Shown here piece after piece: positions 1 to 8,692 of a stretch of DNA of 64,000 bases (position 1 is the first letter of the stretch; each line of letters starts with the position of its first letter). Source of the DNA: Taklimakanibacter sp050246735 (GTDB lineage: Bacteria > Pseudomonadota > Alphaproteobacteria > Rhizobiales > Aestuariivirgaceae); assembly GCA_050246735.1 (NCBI GenBank), contig JBFWVM010000024.1:19591-83590 (forward strand), in the 5' to 3' direction. The notes beneath the pieces are model-generated. The model ran no database searches and was not told the origin of the DNA. It saw nothing but the letters and a program-made list of their open reading frames with translations. The position numbers and the translations under genes were made by a program.

Positions 1-2
1 TG

Positions 3-2831
3 ACCGGCTTCTACAATGACGGCATCCATGCCAGGAATTACGGCACGGATCTCAGCATCACCACCGATCCCGGGAGCGTGGTGCGCGGCGGCGGCGACGG
101 CATCGGCGCCATGAACTATGGCTCGGGCGACCTCACGATCGAAGCCAATGGCTGGGTCGGAGGCTACGCCTATGGCGAGGGTGGCGCGGGCGATGGCATC
201 CGCGCCTATAACTCCGAAGACGGCGGCGCCCTGACAATCACCACCGGGGCGGGCAGCACCATCCGGGGCTATGACGACGGCATCCAGGCCGACAATGAGG
301 GCCGGGGCGCGCTCACCATTACGGTCGAGGGCACGGTCACCGGCCGCTACGCCGACGGCATCAGTGCCCACAACCAGTATGGGGCGACCTACAACGAGGA
401 CACCGAGGATTATACGGCGCTCACCATCACCACTGGTGCGGCAAGCAAGGTGACGGGCGATTACGACGGCATAGCGGCCTTCAACCGGGGTGAGGGCACT
501 TTCACCATCACCGTCGACGGCGATGTCTCCGGCCGCCGGGGCGCCGGCATCTATGCCGAGAGTGACGGCGGCGACATGACCATCGCCACCGGCGCCGACA
601 GTGACGTGTTCGGCGGCAAGGACGGCATCGACGCCATCAATTTCGGCTATGGCGCCCTCAGGATCGACGTGCGGGGCCGCGTCACCGGCGAAGGCCTGGC
701 CTGCGGGGAGGAAGACTACTATTGCGAGGACGGCGACGGCGGCGACGGCATATACGCCTATAATTTCGGCGGCCGCCTCACCATCGTCACCGGTGCCGGC
801 AGCGCCGTCACCGGCGGTCTCAGCGACGGCATCGATGCCGTTCAGCGCGGCGAAGGCGACCTCTCGATCACTGTCAATGGTTCGGCGACCGGGCAGGGTG
901 AGTACGGTTCCGGCGTGAACGCCTTCAATGCCGGCTACATCTACGGCACTTTGGACGCCCCGGAGGAATCGGACTTGCCCGATCCCAATCCCGACGAAGC
1001 GGAGACGATCATCACGGTCGGCGCGGGCGGCGTGGCGCAAGGCAATTATGCGGGCATCCGCGCGGGTTCTTCCGACGGCCAGAAGATCTGGATCACCAAT
1101 GACGGCCTGGTGCGCAACCTTTCGGGCTCTTCCGACAGGCTGGCGATCGTCACCTGGGGGGCGGCCACCAACATCGACAACAACGCCGATCTCATCGGCG
1201 CGGTGACCACCGACCTCAGCGACGTCAACTCGTTCGACGACACGGTGAACAACCGCGGCTTCTGGAATTTCGCCGGCACCGACAGCGACCTGGGCGCAGG
1301 CTCCGAAGACACGGTGAACAACAGCGGCGTGCTGGTCGCCGCCGACGATTCGGCCGAGATCGAGACGACGCGCATCCTGCGGGTCGAGAACTTCGACAAC
1401 GAGGGCGGCCTCATCTCGCTCATCGACGGCCAGGCCGGCGACGAGTTCGCGATCACCGACCAGCCGGAAGGAAGCGCCGATCCGAGCGCCGTCAACTTCA
1501 CCGGCAGCGGCAGTCTCGCGGTCGATGCGGCGCTCGGCGCCCCAGGCGTCGGCGTTGCGGACGAGTTCCACATTTTCGGCAGCACGCAGGACGGCTACAC
1601 GACCACCGTCCATGTCAATGTCGTCTCGGCCGCGGGCGCCAATTTCGAGGGCATCCCGGTGGTGGTCATCGAAGGCGATGCCGCGACCTCGGATGCGGCG
1701 CATGTCATCCTCGACGGTCCGGTGAGCGGCGGCTTCTTCATGTGGGACATGCGTTACGACGAAGCCAACAAGCAGCATGAACTCTTCACCCTCAACAGCG
1801 GCACCGAGGAGGAGCCGGGCGATCCGGTCCTCGGCGCCGGCGCCCAGGAATTCCCGGCGGGCTTCGCCGCCACGAAGGACATCTGGCTGCAGACGCTCGG
1901 CACCGCATTGCACCGCCAGGCCGACCTGCGCTCGCTCCTGCAGAATCTCAGCGTGACGCCGGCCGCCGACTATGCCGAGCCGGTCGAGCCGACGCCCATC
2001 GGGCCCACCGCCATCGTGTCGCCGGGCTTCTGGTACAAGGGCTTCGGCGCCTATGTCGAGCGCGACTCGGAAGCCGGCGGCTTCGACATCTCCAACAGGC
2101 AGACCACCTATGGCGGCATGGCGGGCTTCGATTTCGGCACCCGCGAAGCCGTCGGCGACGCGCTGCTCTTCGGCGTGTTCGGCGGCTATATCGTCTCCGA
2201 TCTCAAGTTCGAGGCGACCGACAGCAAATGGAAATACGAGGGCCCGACGGTCGGCGCCTATGTCACCTATCTCGACCAGGCCTTCTATGCCGACCTGACG
2301 GTGAAGGCTGATTTCCTCGATATCGACATCGATCCGGACGACCTCGCGGTGGCGGCGGACGATTCCGACAGCGACGCCGTCAATGTCGGCGGCCGCCTCG
2401 ACACCGGCTACAAGTTCGGCCGCACGGTGTTCGTCGAGCCGCAGGCCTCGCTGGCGGTCGTCCACAGCGAAGTCGACGACGTCGACATCTTCGGCGGCAC
2501 GGTCGAGTTCGACGACCAGACGAGCGTGCTGGGCCGGCTCGGGCTCAGGCTCGGCGTCGACCACACCGCGGCCGACGCGACGGTCTATTCGGCCGACGTG
2601 ACGGCGAGCGTGTGGGAGGACTTCACCAGCGGCAACGACGCCACGATCTCGGTCCCGGGCCTGACGGATATCGGCGTGTCCGACGATCCGGCCTCGACCT
2701 ACGGCGATGTCGCGCTGGGCCTGAGCGTGGCCAATCCCGACGGCTGGTCGAGCTTCCTGCGCGCCAACTACCTGTTCGCCGACGACTACGAGGCCGTCAC
2801 CGGCAATGCCGGCGTCCGCTTCGTGTGGTGA
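3..2831 (+). CDS. Autotransporter (type Va), 5'-truncated by window edge
   Basis: The frame is open from the first complete codon, so the N-terminus and signal peptide lie outside the window; a GTG at 78 is only an internal candidate. The visible 942 residues begin with a passenger of about ten imperfect repeats of the form DGI-x-A-x-N-x-G-x-G-x-LTI, as expected for a right-handed beta-helix. From about nt 2028 (FWYKGFGAYVERD) to the end there is a beta-barrel of about 270 residues with alternating aromatic strands, ending in a terminal Trp (GVRFVW), the classic outer-membrane C-terminal signal. One passenger repeat carries a short acidic loop between two Cys (nt 700-730). By family the barrel inserts in the outer membrane and the passenger is displayed or released. 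The ligand is unknown. The FecR-domain gene follows on the same strand. Confidence 0.9.
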   Translation, partial: TGFYNDGIHARNYGTDLSITTDPGSVVRGGGDGIGAMNYGSGDLTIEANGWVGGYAYGEGGAGDGIRAYNSEDGGALTITTGAGSTIRGYDDGIQADNEGRGALTITVEGTVTGRYADGISAHNQYGATYNEDTEDYTALTITTGAASKVTGDYDGIAAFNRGEGTFTITVDGDVSGRRGAGIYAESDGGDMTIATGADSDVFGGKDGIDAINFGYGALRIDVRGRVTGEGLACGEEDYYCEDGDGGDGIYAYNFGGRLTIVTGAGSAVTGGLSDGIDAVQRGEGDLSITVNGSATGQGEYGSGVNAFNAGYIYGTLDAPEESDLPDPNPDEAETIITVGAGGVAQGNYAGIRAGSSDGQKIWITNDGLVRNLSGSSDRLAIVTWGAATNIDNNADLIGAVTTDLSDVNSFDDTVNNRGFWNFAGTDSDLGAGSEDTVNNSGVLVAADDSAEIETTRILRVENFDNEGGLISLIDGQAGDEFAITDQPEGSADPSAVNFTGSGSLAVDAALGAPGVGVADEFHIFGSTQDGYTTTVHVNVVSAAGANFEGIPVVVIEGDAATSDAAHVILDGPVSGGFFMWDMRYDEANKQHELFTLNSGTEEEPGDPVLGAGAQEFPAGFAATKDIWLQTLGTALHRQADLRSLLQNLSVTPAADYAEPVEPTPIGPTAIVSPGFWYKGFGAYVERDSEAGGFDISNRQTTYGGMAGFDFGTREAVGDALLFGVFGGYIVSDLKFEATDSKWKYEGPTVGAYVTYLDQAFYADLTVKADFLDIDIDPDDLAVAADDSDSDAVNVGGRLDTGYKFGRTVFVEPQASLAVVHSEVDDVDIFGGTVEFDDQTSVLGRLGLRLGVDHTAADATVYSADVTASVWEDFTSGNDATISVPGLTDIGVSDDPASTYGDVALGLSVANPDGWSSFLRANYLFADDYEAVTGNAGVRFVW

Positions 2832-2977
2832 GGCGAGGCTTGCGCCGGATATCCTGACCGCCGCCGGCGCGAACGAAACGGGCACAGCATCCCCGGCGAT
2901 TTGTGAGTTGCCTTTCCTTGCGAAAACCGCCACAAGCGGCCCCCGAGAGAGGGTGCCCACTCTGTGGAGAACCCTGC

Positions 2978-3766
2978 ATGCTGAGTTCCGCCCGCCTCCT
3001 CCTCGCGGCAACGGCCGGTCTGTTGCTCTTCGCGGCTCCGGGCCTGGCCGCAACCCCTATCGGAAAAGTCGTGGCCGTGGTGGGATCGCCCACCGGCTCG
3101 GGGCGCCCGCTCAGCGCCGGCAGCCCGGTCTATGAGAACGACCGGCTCCAGACCGGCCGCGGCAATATCCAGATCATCTTCGTCGACGACACGAAGCTCG
3201 TGGTCGGGCCCAATTCGACGCTGGTGATCGACCGCTTCCTCATGCGCGGCGGCAACCGCGCCCGGAAATTCTCCGTCGACGCCTTGCGCGGCACGTTCCG
3301 TTTCATCAGCGGCAACAGCGCCAAGAACGCCTATGACATCGAGACCGCCAACGCGACCATCGGCATCCGCGGCACCGCTTTCGACTTTTCGTCCGGCCGC
3401 ACGACGCTCGTCGCCGTGGTCGAGGGGCTGGTGCGGCTGTGCGCTTCCGGCCGCTGCGAATCGATCCCGGACAATTGCGGCGTCGGCCGCGCGCAAAGCG
3501 GCGATGTCGACGAGCTGGGCGGCCGCGCCAAGGGCCGCGCCTTGCGCGCGCTGCCCTATATCGTCAACCAGGGCCAGCTGACGCGGCCCTTCCGGCTCAA
3601 TACCCGTTCCTGCCGCTCGAGCGTCGATCTGTATGAGAACTTCTTCGGCGGCGGCCGGAACAGCAACGGCCGGTCGGGCGGCAGCACCAGAGGAAGCCCG
3701 GGCAACGGCGGCGGAGGCGGCGAGGGCGGAGGTGAAGGCCAGGGCGGAGGCGAAGGCACTCCCTGA
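2978..3766 (+). CDS. Exported FecR-domain protein with Gly-rich tail
   Basis: 262 residues. The ATG at 2978 is preferred because a GGAG lies about 9 nt upstream and it starts directly at a signal peptide (MLSSARLLLAATAGLLLF, cleavage near GLAA). A FecR domain follows (about residues 28-140), seen as VVAVVGSP, ENDRLQTGRG, a DDTKLVVGPNS strand and the ending TIGIRGTAFDF. Four Cys in the second half could form disulphides. The last ~40 residues are almost pure Gly/Glu/Asn/Ser and should be disordered. FecR proteins classically pair with an ECF sigma factor and a TonB receptor, neither of which is here, so this is a free-standing periplasmic type. The nearby autotransporter may be a partner, but that is inference. 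Confidence 0.85.
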   Translation: MLSSARLLLAATAGLLLFAAPGLAATPIGKVVAVVGSPTGSGRPLSAGSPVYENDRLQTGRGNIQIIFVDDTKLVVGPNSTLVIDRFLMRGGNRARKFSVDALRGTFRFISGNSAKNAYDIETANATIGIRGTAFDFSSGRTTLVAVVEGLVRLCASGRCESIPDNCGVGRAQSGDVDELGGRAKGRALRALPYIVNQGQLTRPFRLNTRSCRSSVDLYENFFGGGRNSNGRSGGSTRGSPGNGGGGGEGGGEGQGGGEGTP

Positions 3767-3816
3767 TCGGCGGGCATGCCCGTGAACGGCTGGACGGCCC
3801 GCGCCGGAGGCGGCCG

Positions 3817-4089
3817 TCCAGTCTCGACGTCGCACAGCCGTTGCATGGATGGGCTGGATGGCCGCCTCAGGGGCGGCCATGACGAGTTGGGGCGAGAGGA
3901 GCCCGGCTACCGCCATCTCCACCTCGTCATGACCGGGCCTGACCCGGTCATCCAGTCTCGACGTCGCACAGCCGTTGCATGGATGGGCTGGATGGCCGCC
4001 TCAGGGGCGGCCATGACGAGTTGAGGCGAGAGGAGGCCGGCCACCGCCACCTCCACCTCGTCATGACCGGGCCTGACCCGGTCATCCAG
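3817..4089. repeat. 134-bp tandem direct repeat, two copies, with REP-like palindromes
   Basis: Copy 1 is 3817-3950 and copy 2 is 3951-4084, followed by five bases of a third. The copies differ at only a few positions. Each unit holds two inverted repeats: GGCCGCC-TCAGG-GGCGGCC and ATGACCGGG-CCTGA-CCCGGTCAT. The second type resembles palindromic elements often dispersed between genes in alphaproteobacteria. No gene is supported in 3767-4355; the rest holds a possible promoter and a terminator. Confidence 0.9.
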
Positions 4090-4203
4090 CCGGTCTTCAT
4101 GTCGCCATGCGATTCTCCCGGCCGCGAGGTGTTCGTCCGCTGCAACAGAGCGTGCCAGAATGCCGTGTGTCGTCAGAGACTTCGCGGTTTCTCGAAAAAA
4201 ATC

Positions 4204-4232
4204 TTGACTTTCGTCCCGGAATGTGCGATTTG
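4204..4232 (+). promoter_or_regulatory. Possible promoter before the prophage block
   Basis: TTGACT at 4204-4209 is followed after 17 nt by a poor -10 (GATTTG, 4227-4232). A strong hairpin terminator begins only ~22 nt later, so any transcript would be a very short RNA or an attenuated leader. The support is one good -35 hexamer only. Confidence 0.25.
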
Positions 4233-4254
4233 GGAAATATCAGGATCGGAGTAC

Positions 4255-4284
4255 AAGCGCCCGGAAATCTCACCGGGCGCTTTT
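4255..4284 (+). terminator. Rho-independent terminator
   Basis: AAGCGCCCGG (4255-4264) pairs perfectly with CCGGGCGCTT (4273-4282) around an 8-nt loop and is followed by T residues. It separates host sequence from the first prophage gene, or attenuates a leader transcript starting near 4240. Confidence 0.8.
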
Positions 4285-4355
4285 CGTTTGCGCATCTCCC
4301 GCCGCTCCTCCGTCCCGCGCGATTCCACGTCCGTTCGATCAGGAAGGTCTGCCTC

Positions 4356-4541
4356 ATGCCGAAGACACTTGCGGCCGGTGACGGCTGTTTCGTGAGCGCG
4401 CGCCGGAAAATCCAGGCGAGCGGCATTCTCGACGCGCTCATCGAATATGCGCAAGGGCGGCGCGAAATGTCGGCGAGCCGGGTCTCGGCGGCGCCCGACC
4501 ATGCCGAGATCGAAATCCGCATTGTCGATCTTCAGCGTTGA
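4356..4541 (+). CDS. Small phage protein, possibly a shortened terminase small subunit
   Basis: 61 residues. An excellent ribosome site (AGGAAGG at 4341-4347) fixes the ATG. The N-terminal half (FVSARRKIQASGILDALI) is basic and helical, followed by GRREMSASRVSAA. It lies just upstream of, and overlaps by 41 nt, the large terminase gene, which is where a small terminase subunit normally sits. From memory, related prophage proteins are longer and carry an additional helical segment before the acidic C-terminal stretch, so this copy may have an internal deletion. The function is inferred from position and is not certain. Confidence 0.6.
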   Translation: MPKTLAAGDGCFVSARRKIQASGILDALIEYAQGRREMSASRVSAAPDHAEIEIRIVDLQR

Positions 4542-5892
4542 GGTTCCGCGCGCCTTTGCGCCGCTGCTCGTTCCCCGCCGCTACAAGGGTGCCTATGGCG
4601 GCAGGGGCGGAGCCAAGTCGCATTTCTTCGCCGAGCAGCTGGTGCTGCGCTGCTTTGCCCGCACCACGCGCGCCGTCTGCATCCGCGAGGTGCAGAATTC
4701 CATCCGCGAATCGGTGCGCCAGCTCATCGTCGACAAGATCCGGCATTTCAGGCTCGAAGGATTCTTCACCGTGCTCGAAACTGAAATTCGCGGGCGCAAC
4801 GGCTCGCTCGTCATCTTCAGGGGCATGCAGTCCTACAATGCCGGCAACATCAAGTCGCTCGAGGGCTGCGACCTGGCCTGGGTTGAGGAGGCGCAGAACT
4901 TTTCCGAGCATTCCCTGCGGCTCCTGCGCCCGACGATACGCAAGGAAGGCTCGGAGATCTGGTTCAGCTGGAACCCGCGCCACGAGACCGATGCCGTCGA
5001 CAGGTTCTTTCGCGGCGGCCGGCAGCGCTCCGACGCCGTGCTGGTCGAGGTCGGCTGGCGCGACAACCCGTGGTTTCCGCGCGTTCTGGACGAGGAGAAG
5101 AACGGCGACTATGCCGACGACCCCGAGATGGCCGAGCATGTGTGGGGCGGCGGCTATGAGATCGTCGGCGAGGCGAGCTATTACGGCCGCCTGATCGCGG
5201 CGGCGGACAGCGCCGGGCGCGTCGGCGAATTCCTCCACGATCCTGAGCGCTCGGTGAGCACCGCCTGGGACATCGGCGTCGACGACCACACCGCCATCTG
5301 GTTCTTCCAGGACGACGGCTTCCTCGCCACCGCGGTCGATTATTACGAGACCTCGGGCGAGGGCGCCGAGCAGATCGTGAGGGAAGCCTTGCCCGAGCTC
5401 AATCCGGACCTCCGCGAGATGGCGGACTGCCTGGCGGCGGCCGGGCGCAGCCGTCCGTTCCGCTATGGCACGCATTTCCTGCCGCATGACGTGAAGAACC
5501 GCGAATGGGGTGCGGGCGGGCGCAGCCGGGCCCTGACGCTGATGGGGCTCGGCGTGAAGCCGCTGCATGTCGGGGCGGCCGTCGGTCCGGCCGAGCGGGT
5601 GAACGCGGCGCGCTCGCTGCTGCCGCGGATGCGCTTCAACCGCACGGCGCGCGTCATGCTGGGCGTATCGCGCCTGCGCCGCTACAGCCGCAAGCGCAAC
5701 GAAGCGCTGGGAACCTACACCCGCCCGGTGCACGACATCAACAGCCACGGCGCCGACGCCTTCGGCGAATATGCGGTGAACTGCGGCTGGCGGCCGGCGA
5801 CGGCGGCACCCGAACCCGAGAAGCTCCCGCCCGGCAGCGTGTGGCTGCCGGGCGCGCCCGAGCCCTCCCGAACCAGAAGGATCGTCACCTGA
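4501..5892 (+). CDS. terL: Phage terminase large subunit (PBSX-type)
   Basis: 463 residues from ATG 4501; a further in-frame start at 4447 would extend into the upstream gene. The N-terminal ATPase has a Walker A of the terminase form (GAYGGRGGAKS, about residues 30-40) and a Walker B-like stretch CDLAWVEEAQN. The C-terminal nuclease half has acidic motifs such as DIGVDDHTA and the HDVKNREWGAGGRS segment typical of PBSX-family terminases. The enzyme pumps DNA into the prohead and cuts the concatemer. Its stop overlaps the portal start by one base (TGATG), indicating translational coupling. Confidence 0.92.
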   Translation: MPRSKSALSIFSVEVPRAFAPLLVPRRYKGAYGGRGGAKSHFFAEQLVLRCFARTTRAVCIREVQNSIRESVRQLIVDKIRHFRLEGFFTVLETEIRGRNGSLVIFRGMQSYNAGNIKSLEGCDLAWVEEAQNFSEHSLRLLRPTIRKEGSEIWFSWNPRHETDAVDRFFRGGRQRSDAVLVEVGWRDNPWFPRVLDEEKNGDYADDPEMAEHVWGGGYEIVGEASYYGRLIAAADSAGRVGEFLHDPERSVSTAWDIGVDDHTAIWFFQDDGFLATAVDYYETSGEGAEQIVREALPELNPDLREMADCLAAAGRSRPFRYGTHFLPHDVKNREWGAGGRSRALTLMGLGVKPLHVGAAVGPAERVNAARSLLPRMRFNRTARVMLGVSRLRRYSRKRNEALGTYTRPVHDINSHGADAFGEYAVNCGWRPATAAPEPEKLPPGSVWLPGAPEPSRTRRIVT

Positions 5893-8069
5893 TGGCCGAT
5901 TACGAGAGCGACGGCGGCGAGATCGATCCGCCGGCCGGCCGCGGCGCCGGATACTGGCTGGACTGCATCGCCGGCGCGCGCAAGGTCTTCGCCCTGTGGC
6001 AGGAGAAGGCCGACGGCATCGACAGGGCCTATGCCGACCTCGCGCGGTTCGCCGCCGCCAACGGCGACCGCGAATACCGCATGTTCTGGGCCAACCTCGA
6101 GGTGCTCAAGCCCTCGATCTATTCCAGGCCGCCTTCGCCCGTCGTGGTGCCGCGCTGGCAGAGCGGGAGCGAGCTCGCGCGCAAGGCATCGGAAGTGCTC
6201 GAGCGCGCCCTCTCCCTCGCCTTCGAGGAGACCGGGCTCGACGCCGTCATGCTGCAGGTTCGCGACGACGTGGCGACCGTCGGCCGCGGCGCCGCCTGGA
6301 TCAGGCTCGAGGCCGGCGAGGGCGGCGACCGCAGCGTCGTCGAGCATGTCGACCGCGCCGATTTCCTGCACGAGCCGGCGCGCAAATGGGAGGAGGTGGG
6401 CTGGGTCGCCAGGCGCGCCTGGCTGACGCGCGCCGAGGTGCGCCGGCGGTTCGGCGACGAGGCGGCGCGCGCCGTCGCGCTGAAGGTCCCCAGGGACGGC
6501 AAGGGCGAGGCGCTCGTGCCCGACCATGCGGGCGAGCCCAAGGCCGAGATCTGGGAGATCTGGTCGAAGACGAAAGGCTGCGTCGTCTGGGTCTCGCCAG
6601 GGCTCGAGGAGGTTCTCGACCTCAAGCCGCCGTTCCTCAGGCTCGACCGATTCTTTCCGTGCCCGCGGCCGGCCTATGCCACGCTGGAGCGCCACTCGCT
6701 CGTGCCGGTGCCCGATTTCTACTACTATCGCGATCAGCTCGAGGAAATCAACGAGCTGACCGCGCGCATCTCGGCGCTCGCCGAGGCGCTGAGGCTCAAG
6801 GGCTTCTATCCCGGCGGCGCCGGCGAGCTCGGCGAGGCGATCGAGGCGGCGCTCAAGGACACGAGCGACAATGCCCGCGCCATTCCGGTGGCGAACTTCG
6901 CGGCCCTTGGCGGGGCCTCGCTCAGGGACAGCATCATCTGGCTGCCGATCGTCGAGGTTGCGAACACCATCTCCTCGCTCGTGCTGCTGCGCAAGCAGCT
7001 GATCGACGACGTCTATCAGATCACCGGCCTCTCCGACATCATGCGCGGCGCCACCGACCCGAACGAGACATTGGGCGCCCAGCAGCTCAAGAGCCAGTAT
7101 GGCTCGATCCGCATCCGCGACCGCCAGGCGGAGCTCATCCGCTTCGCCCGCGACCTGACGCGCCTCTCGGCCGAGATCATGGCCGAGAACTACACGCCTT
7201 CGCAGTTCGACGCCATGGCCGGGATGGGCCTGCCCAGCGCCGCCGAGATCGCCGGGCGGATCGAAGCCCTGGGCCGCCGGGCGCTCGATCATCTCGAAAC
7301 GCCGCAAGGCCTGGCGCTTCGGCAGGACCCCGAGGCGCTGGCCGCGGCGAAGCAGGGGATGGACGCCGAGATCGAAGCGCTCGCGGCCACGATCACGATG
7401 GACAAGGTCGTCTCTCTCCTGAGGGAGCAGCGCCTCAGGCCCTTCGTGCTCGAGATCGAGACCGACAGCACCATCAGGCCCGACGAGAATGCCGAGAAGC
7501 AGGGCCGCAGCGAGTTCCTCGCCGCGCTGAGCGGGGCGCTGCAGCAGCTCGTGCCGCTGGTGAGCCGCGAGCCCGCCGCAGCACCTTTCGCCGCCGAGAT
7601 CCTGAAATTCTCGGTGGCGCCGTTCCGCGCCGGGCGCGGCGTCCAGGGCGCCATCGAGAGCTTCGCCGAGACGGTGAAGGAGGGAGCGCGGCGCGCCGCT
7701 GCGGATGCGGGAGCGGCGCCGGAGCAGATCGAGGCCCGCCGCGAGGACGCGAAGCTCGCCTTCGACCGGCAGAAGCACGAGGACGAGATGGCGCTGCGCC
7801 GCGAGATGTTCGCTCATCGCCGGCGGCTCGAGACGCTGAAGGCGCGCGCCGATGCCGGCCCCGGGCCGCCGCCTTCGGGAGAGGAGGATGGCGCCCCGCC
7901 GGTGCCCGCCTCCGCCTATTCCCGCGAGGAGATGCTGGAGGGGCTCGCCCTCGGCCAGGCCCGGATCGCCGAGGCGATCCGCGACCTCGCCCAGGCCATC
8001 GCCGCGCCGAAATCGGTCACCACGCCGGACGGACGCACCTACACGACCAGCCCAGCAAGGATGAACTGA
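5892..8069 (+). CDS. Phage portal protein
   Basis: 725 residues, immediately after terL and two genes-blocks before scaffold and capsid. The size is in the range of P22-like portals. There is a central conserved stretch with YYYRDQLEEINELTARI and QITGLSDIMRGATDPNETLG, then a long charged C-terminal helix (EARREDAKLAFDRQKHEDEM) expected to form the portal barrel or crown. It would form the dodecameric ring for DNA entry and docking of the adaptor and tail. The assignment rests on length, position and the GLSDIMRG block. Confidence 0.85.
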   Translation: MADYESDGGEIDPPAGRGAGYWLDCIAGARKVFALWQEKADGIDRAYADLARFAAANGDREYRMFWANLEVLKPSIYSRPPSPVVVPRWQSGSELARKASEVLERALSLAFEETGLDAVMLQVRDDVATVGRGAAWIRLEAGEGGDRSVVEHVDRADFLHEPARKWEEVGWVARRAWLTRAEVRRRFGDEAARAVALKVPRDGKGEALVPDHAGEPKAEIWEIWSKTKGCVVWVSPGLEEVLDLKPPFLRLDRFFPCPRPAYATLERHSLVPVPDFYYYRDQLEEINELTARISALAEALRLKGFYPGGAGELGEAIEAALKDTSDNARAIPVANFAALGGASLRDSIIWLPIVEVANTISSLVLLRKQLIDDVYQITGLSDIMRGATDPNETLGAQQLKSQYGSIRIRDRQAELIRFARDLTRLSAEIMAENYTPSQFDAMAGMGLPSAAEIAGRIEALGRRALDHLETPQGLALRQDPEALAAAKQGMDAEIEALAATITMDKVVSLLREQRLRPFVLEIETDSTIRPDENAEKQGRSEFLAALSGALQQLVPLVSREPAAAPFAAEILKFSVAPFRAGRGVQGAIESFAETVKEGARRAAADAGAAPEQIEARREDAKLAFDRQKHEDEMALRREMFAHRRRLETLKARADAGPGPPPSGEEDGAPPVPASAYSREEMLEGLALGQARIAEAIRDLAQAIAAPKSVTTPDGRTYTTSPARMN

Positions 8070-8070
8070 C

Positions 8071-8277
8071 ATGGAGAGAATGTTCAACGAGTGGCTCGCC
8101 GGCAACGGTGCCGAGGTCGAGGCCATGATCTTCCGCTCGCCGCAGGGCTGGTGTCCGGATCAGTACATCTTCCGCTTCCGCTTCGGCGAAGGCGGCTGGT
8201 CGTCCGCGAACATCCTGCCCTGGGGCATGGAGACCTTCGCCCGTGCGGCTGACATCATTGGAGACGCCAAGCCATGA
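8071..8277 (+). CDS. Small prophage protein of unknown function
   Basis: 68 residues, starting one base after the portal stop and ending in a 4-nt overlap with the next gene. It is aromatic-rich (GWCPDQYIFRFRFGEGGW), with no signal peptide or membrane segment. It belongs to the head-gene operon; I do not recognise a family. Confidence 0.7.
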   Translation: MERMFNEWLAGNGAEVEAMIFRSPQGWCPDQYIFRFRFGEGGWSSANILPWGMETFARAADIIGDAKP

Positions 8278-8681
8278 CCCTGCAATTGTCCGAGACCGTC
8301 CGCAATGCGCAACTCGATGCGATAGAGACGGCGGTGGGAACGTCGGCCGTCCTCAGGATCAGGACGGGTGCTGTGCCGGCCGACTGCGGCGCGGCGGACA
8401 GCGGCACCGTGCTCGCCACGCTCTCTCTGCCGTCCGACTGGATGGGCGCCGCCTCCGGAGGCGGCAAGGCGAAGAGCGGCACCTGGGAGGACGCGTCGGC
8501 GGACAATTCCGGCACGGCCGGGCACTGGCGCCTCTATGCGTCCGACGGCGCCACCTGTCACGCTCAGGGCACCGTGACGGCGACCGGCGGCGGCGGCGAC
8601 ATGGAGGTCGACAATACGAGTTTCGCCGCCGGCCAGGCCTTCACGGTCACCGGCTTCACGATCACCGCCGGCAACGCTTGA
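8274..8681 (+). CDS. Putative phage structural protein
   Basis: 135 residues with an ATGA overlap with the preceding gene. The composition is rich in small residues and beta-prone (LATLSLPSDWMGAASGGGKA), with a Gly-rich middle and a C-terminal FTVTGFTITAGNA strand. This looks like a compact beta-sandwich of the kind used in capsid or tail decoration. No catalytic motif is visible. Confidence 0.7.
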   Translation: MTLQLSETVRNAQLDAIETAVGTSAVLRIRTGAVPADCGAADSGTVLATLSLPSDWMGAASGGGKAKSGTWEDASADNSGTAGHWRLYASDGATCHAQGTVTATGGGGDMEVDNTSFAAGQAFTVTGFTITAGNA

Positions 8682-8692
8682 GGTGACCCGAC

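Noticed and set aside
3817..4089. CRISPR array
   Set aside because: The repeat is 134 bp with no spacers, so it is a tandem duplication with palindromes.
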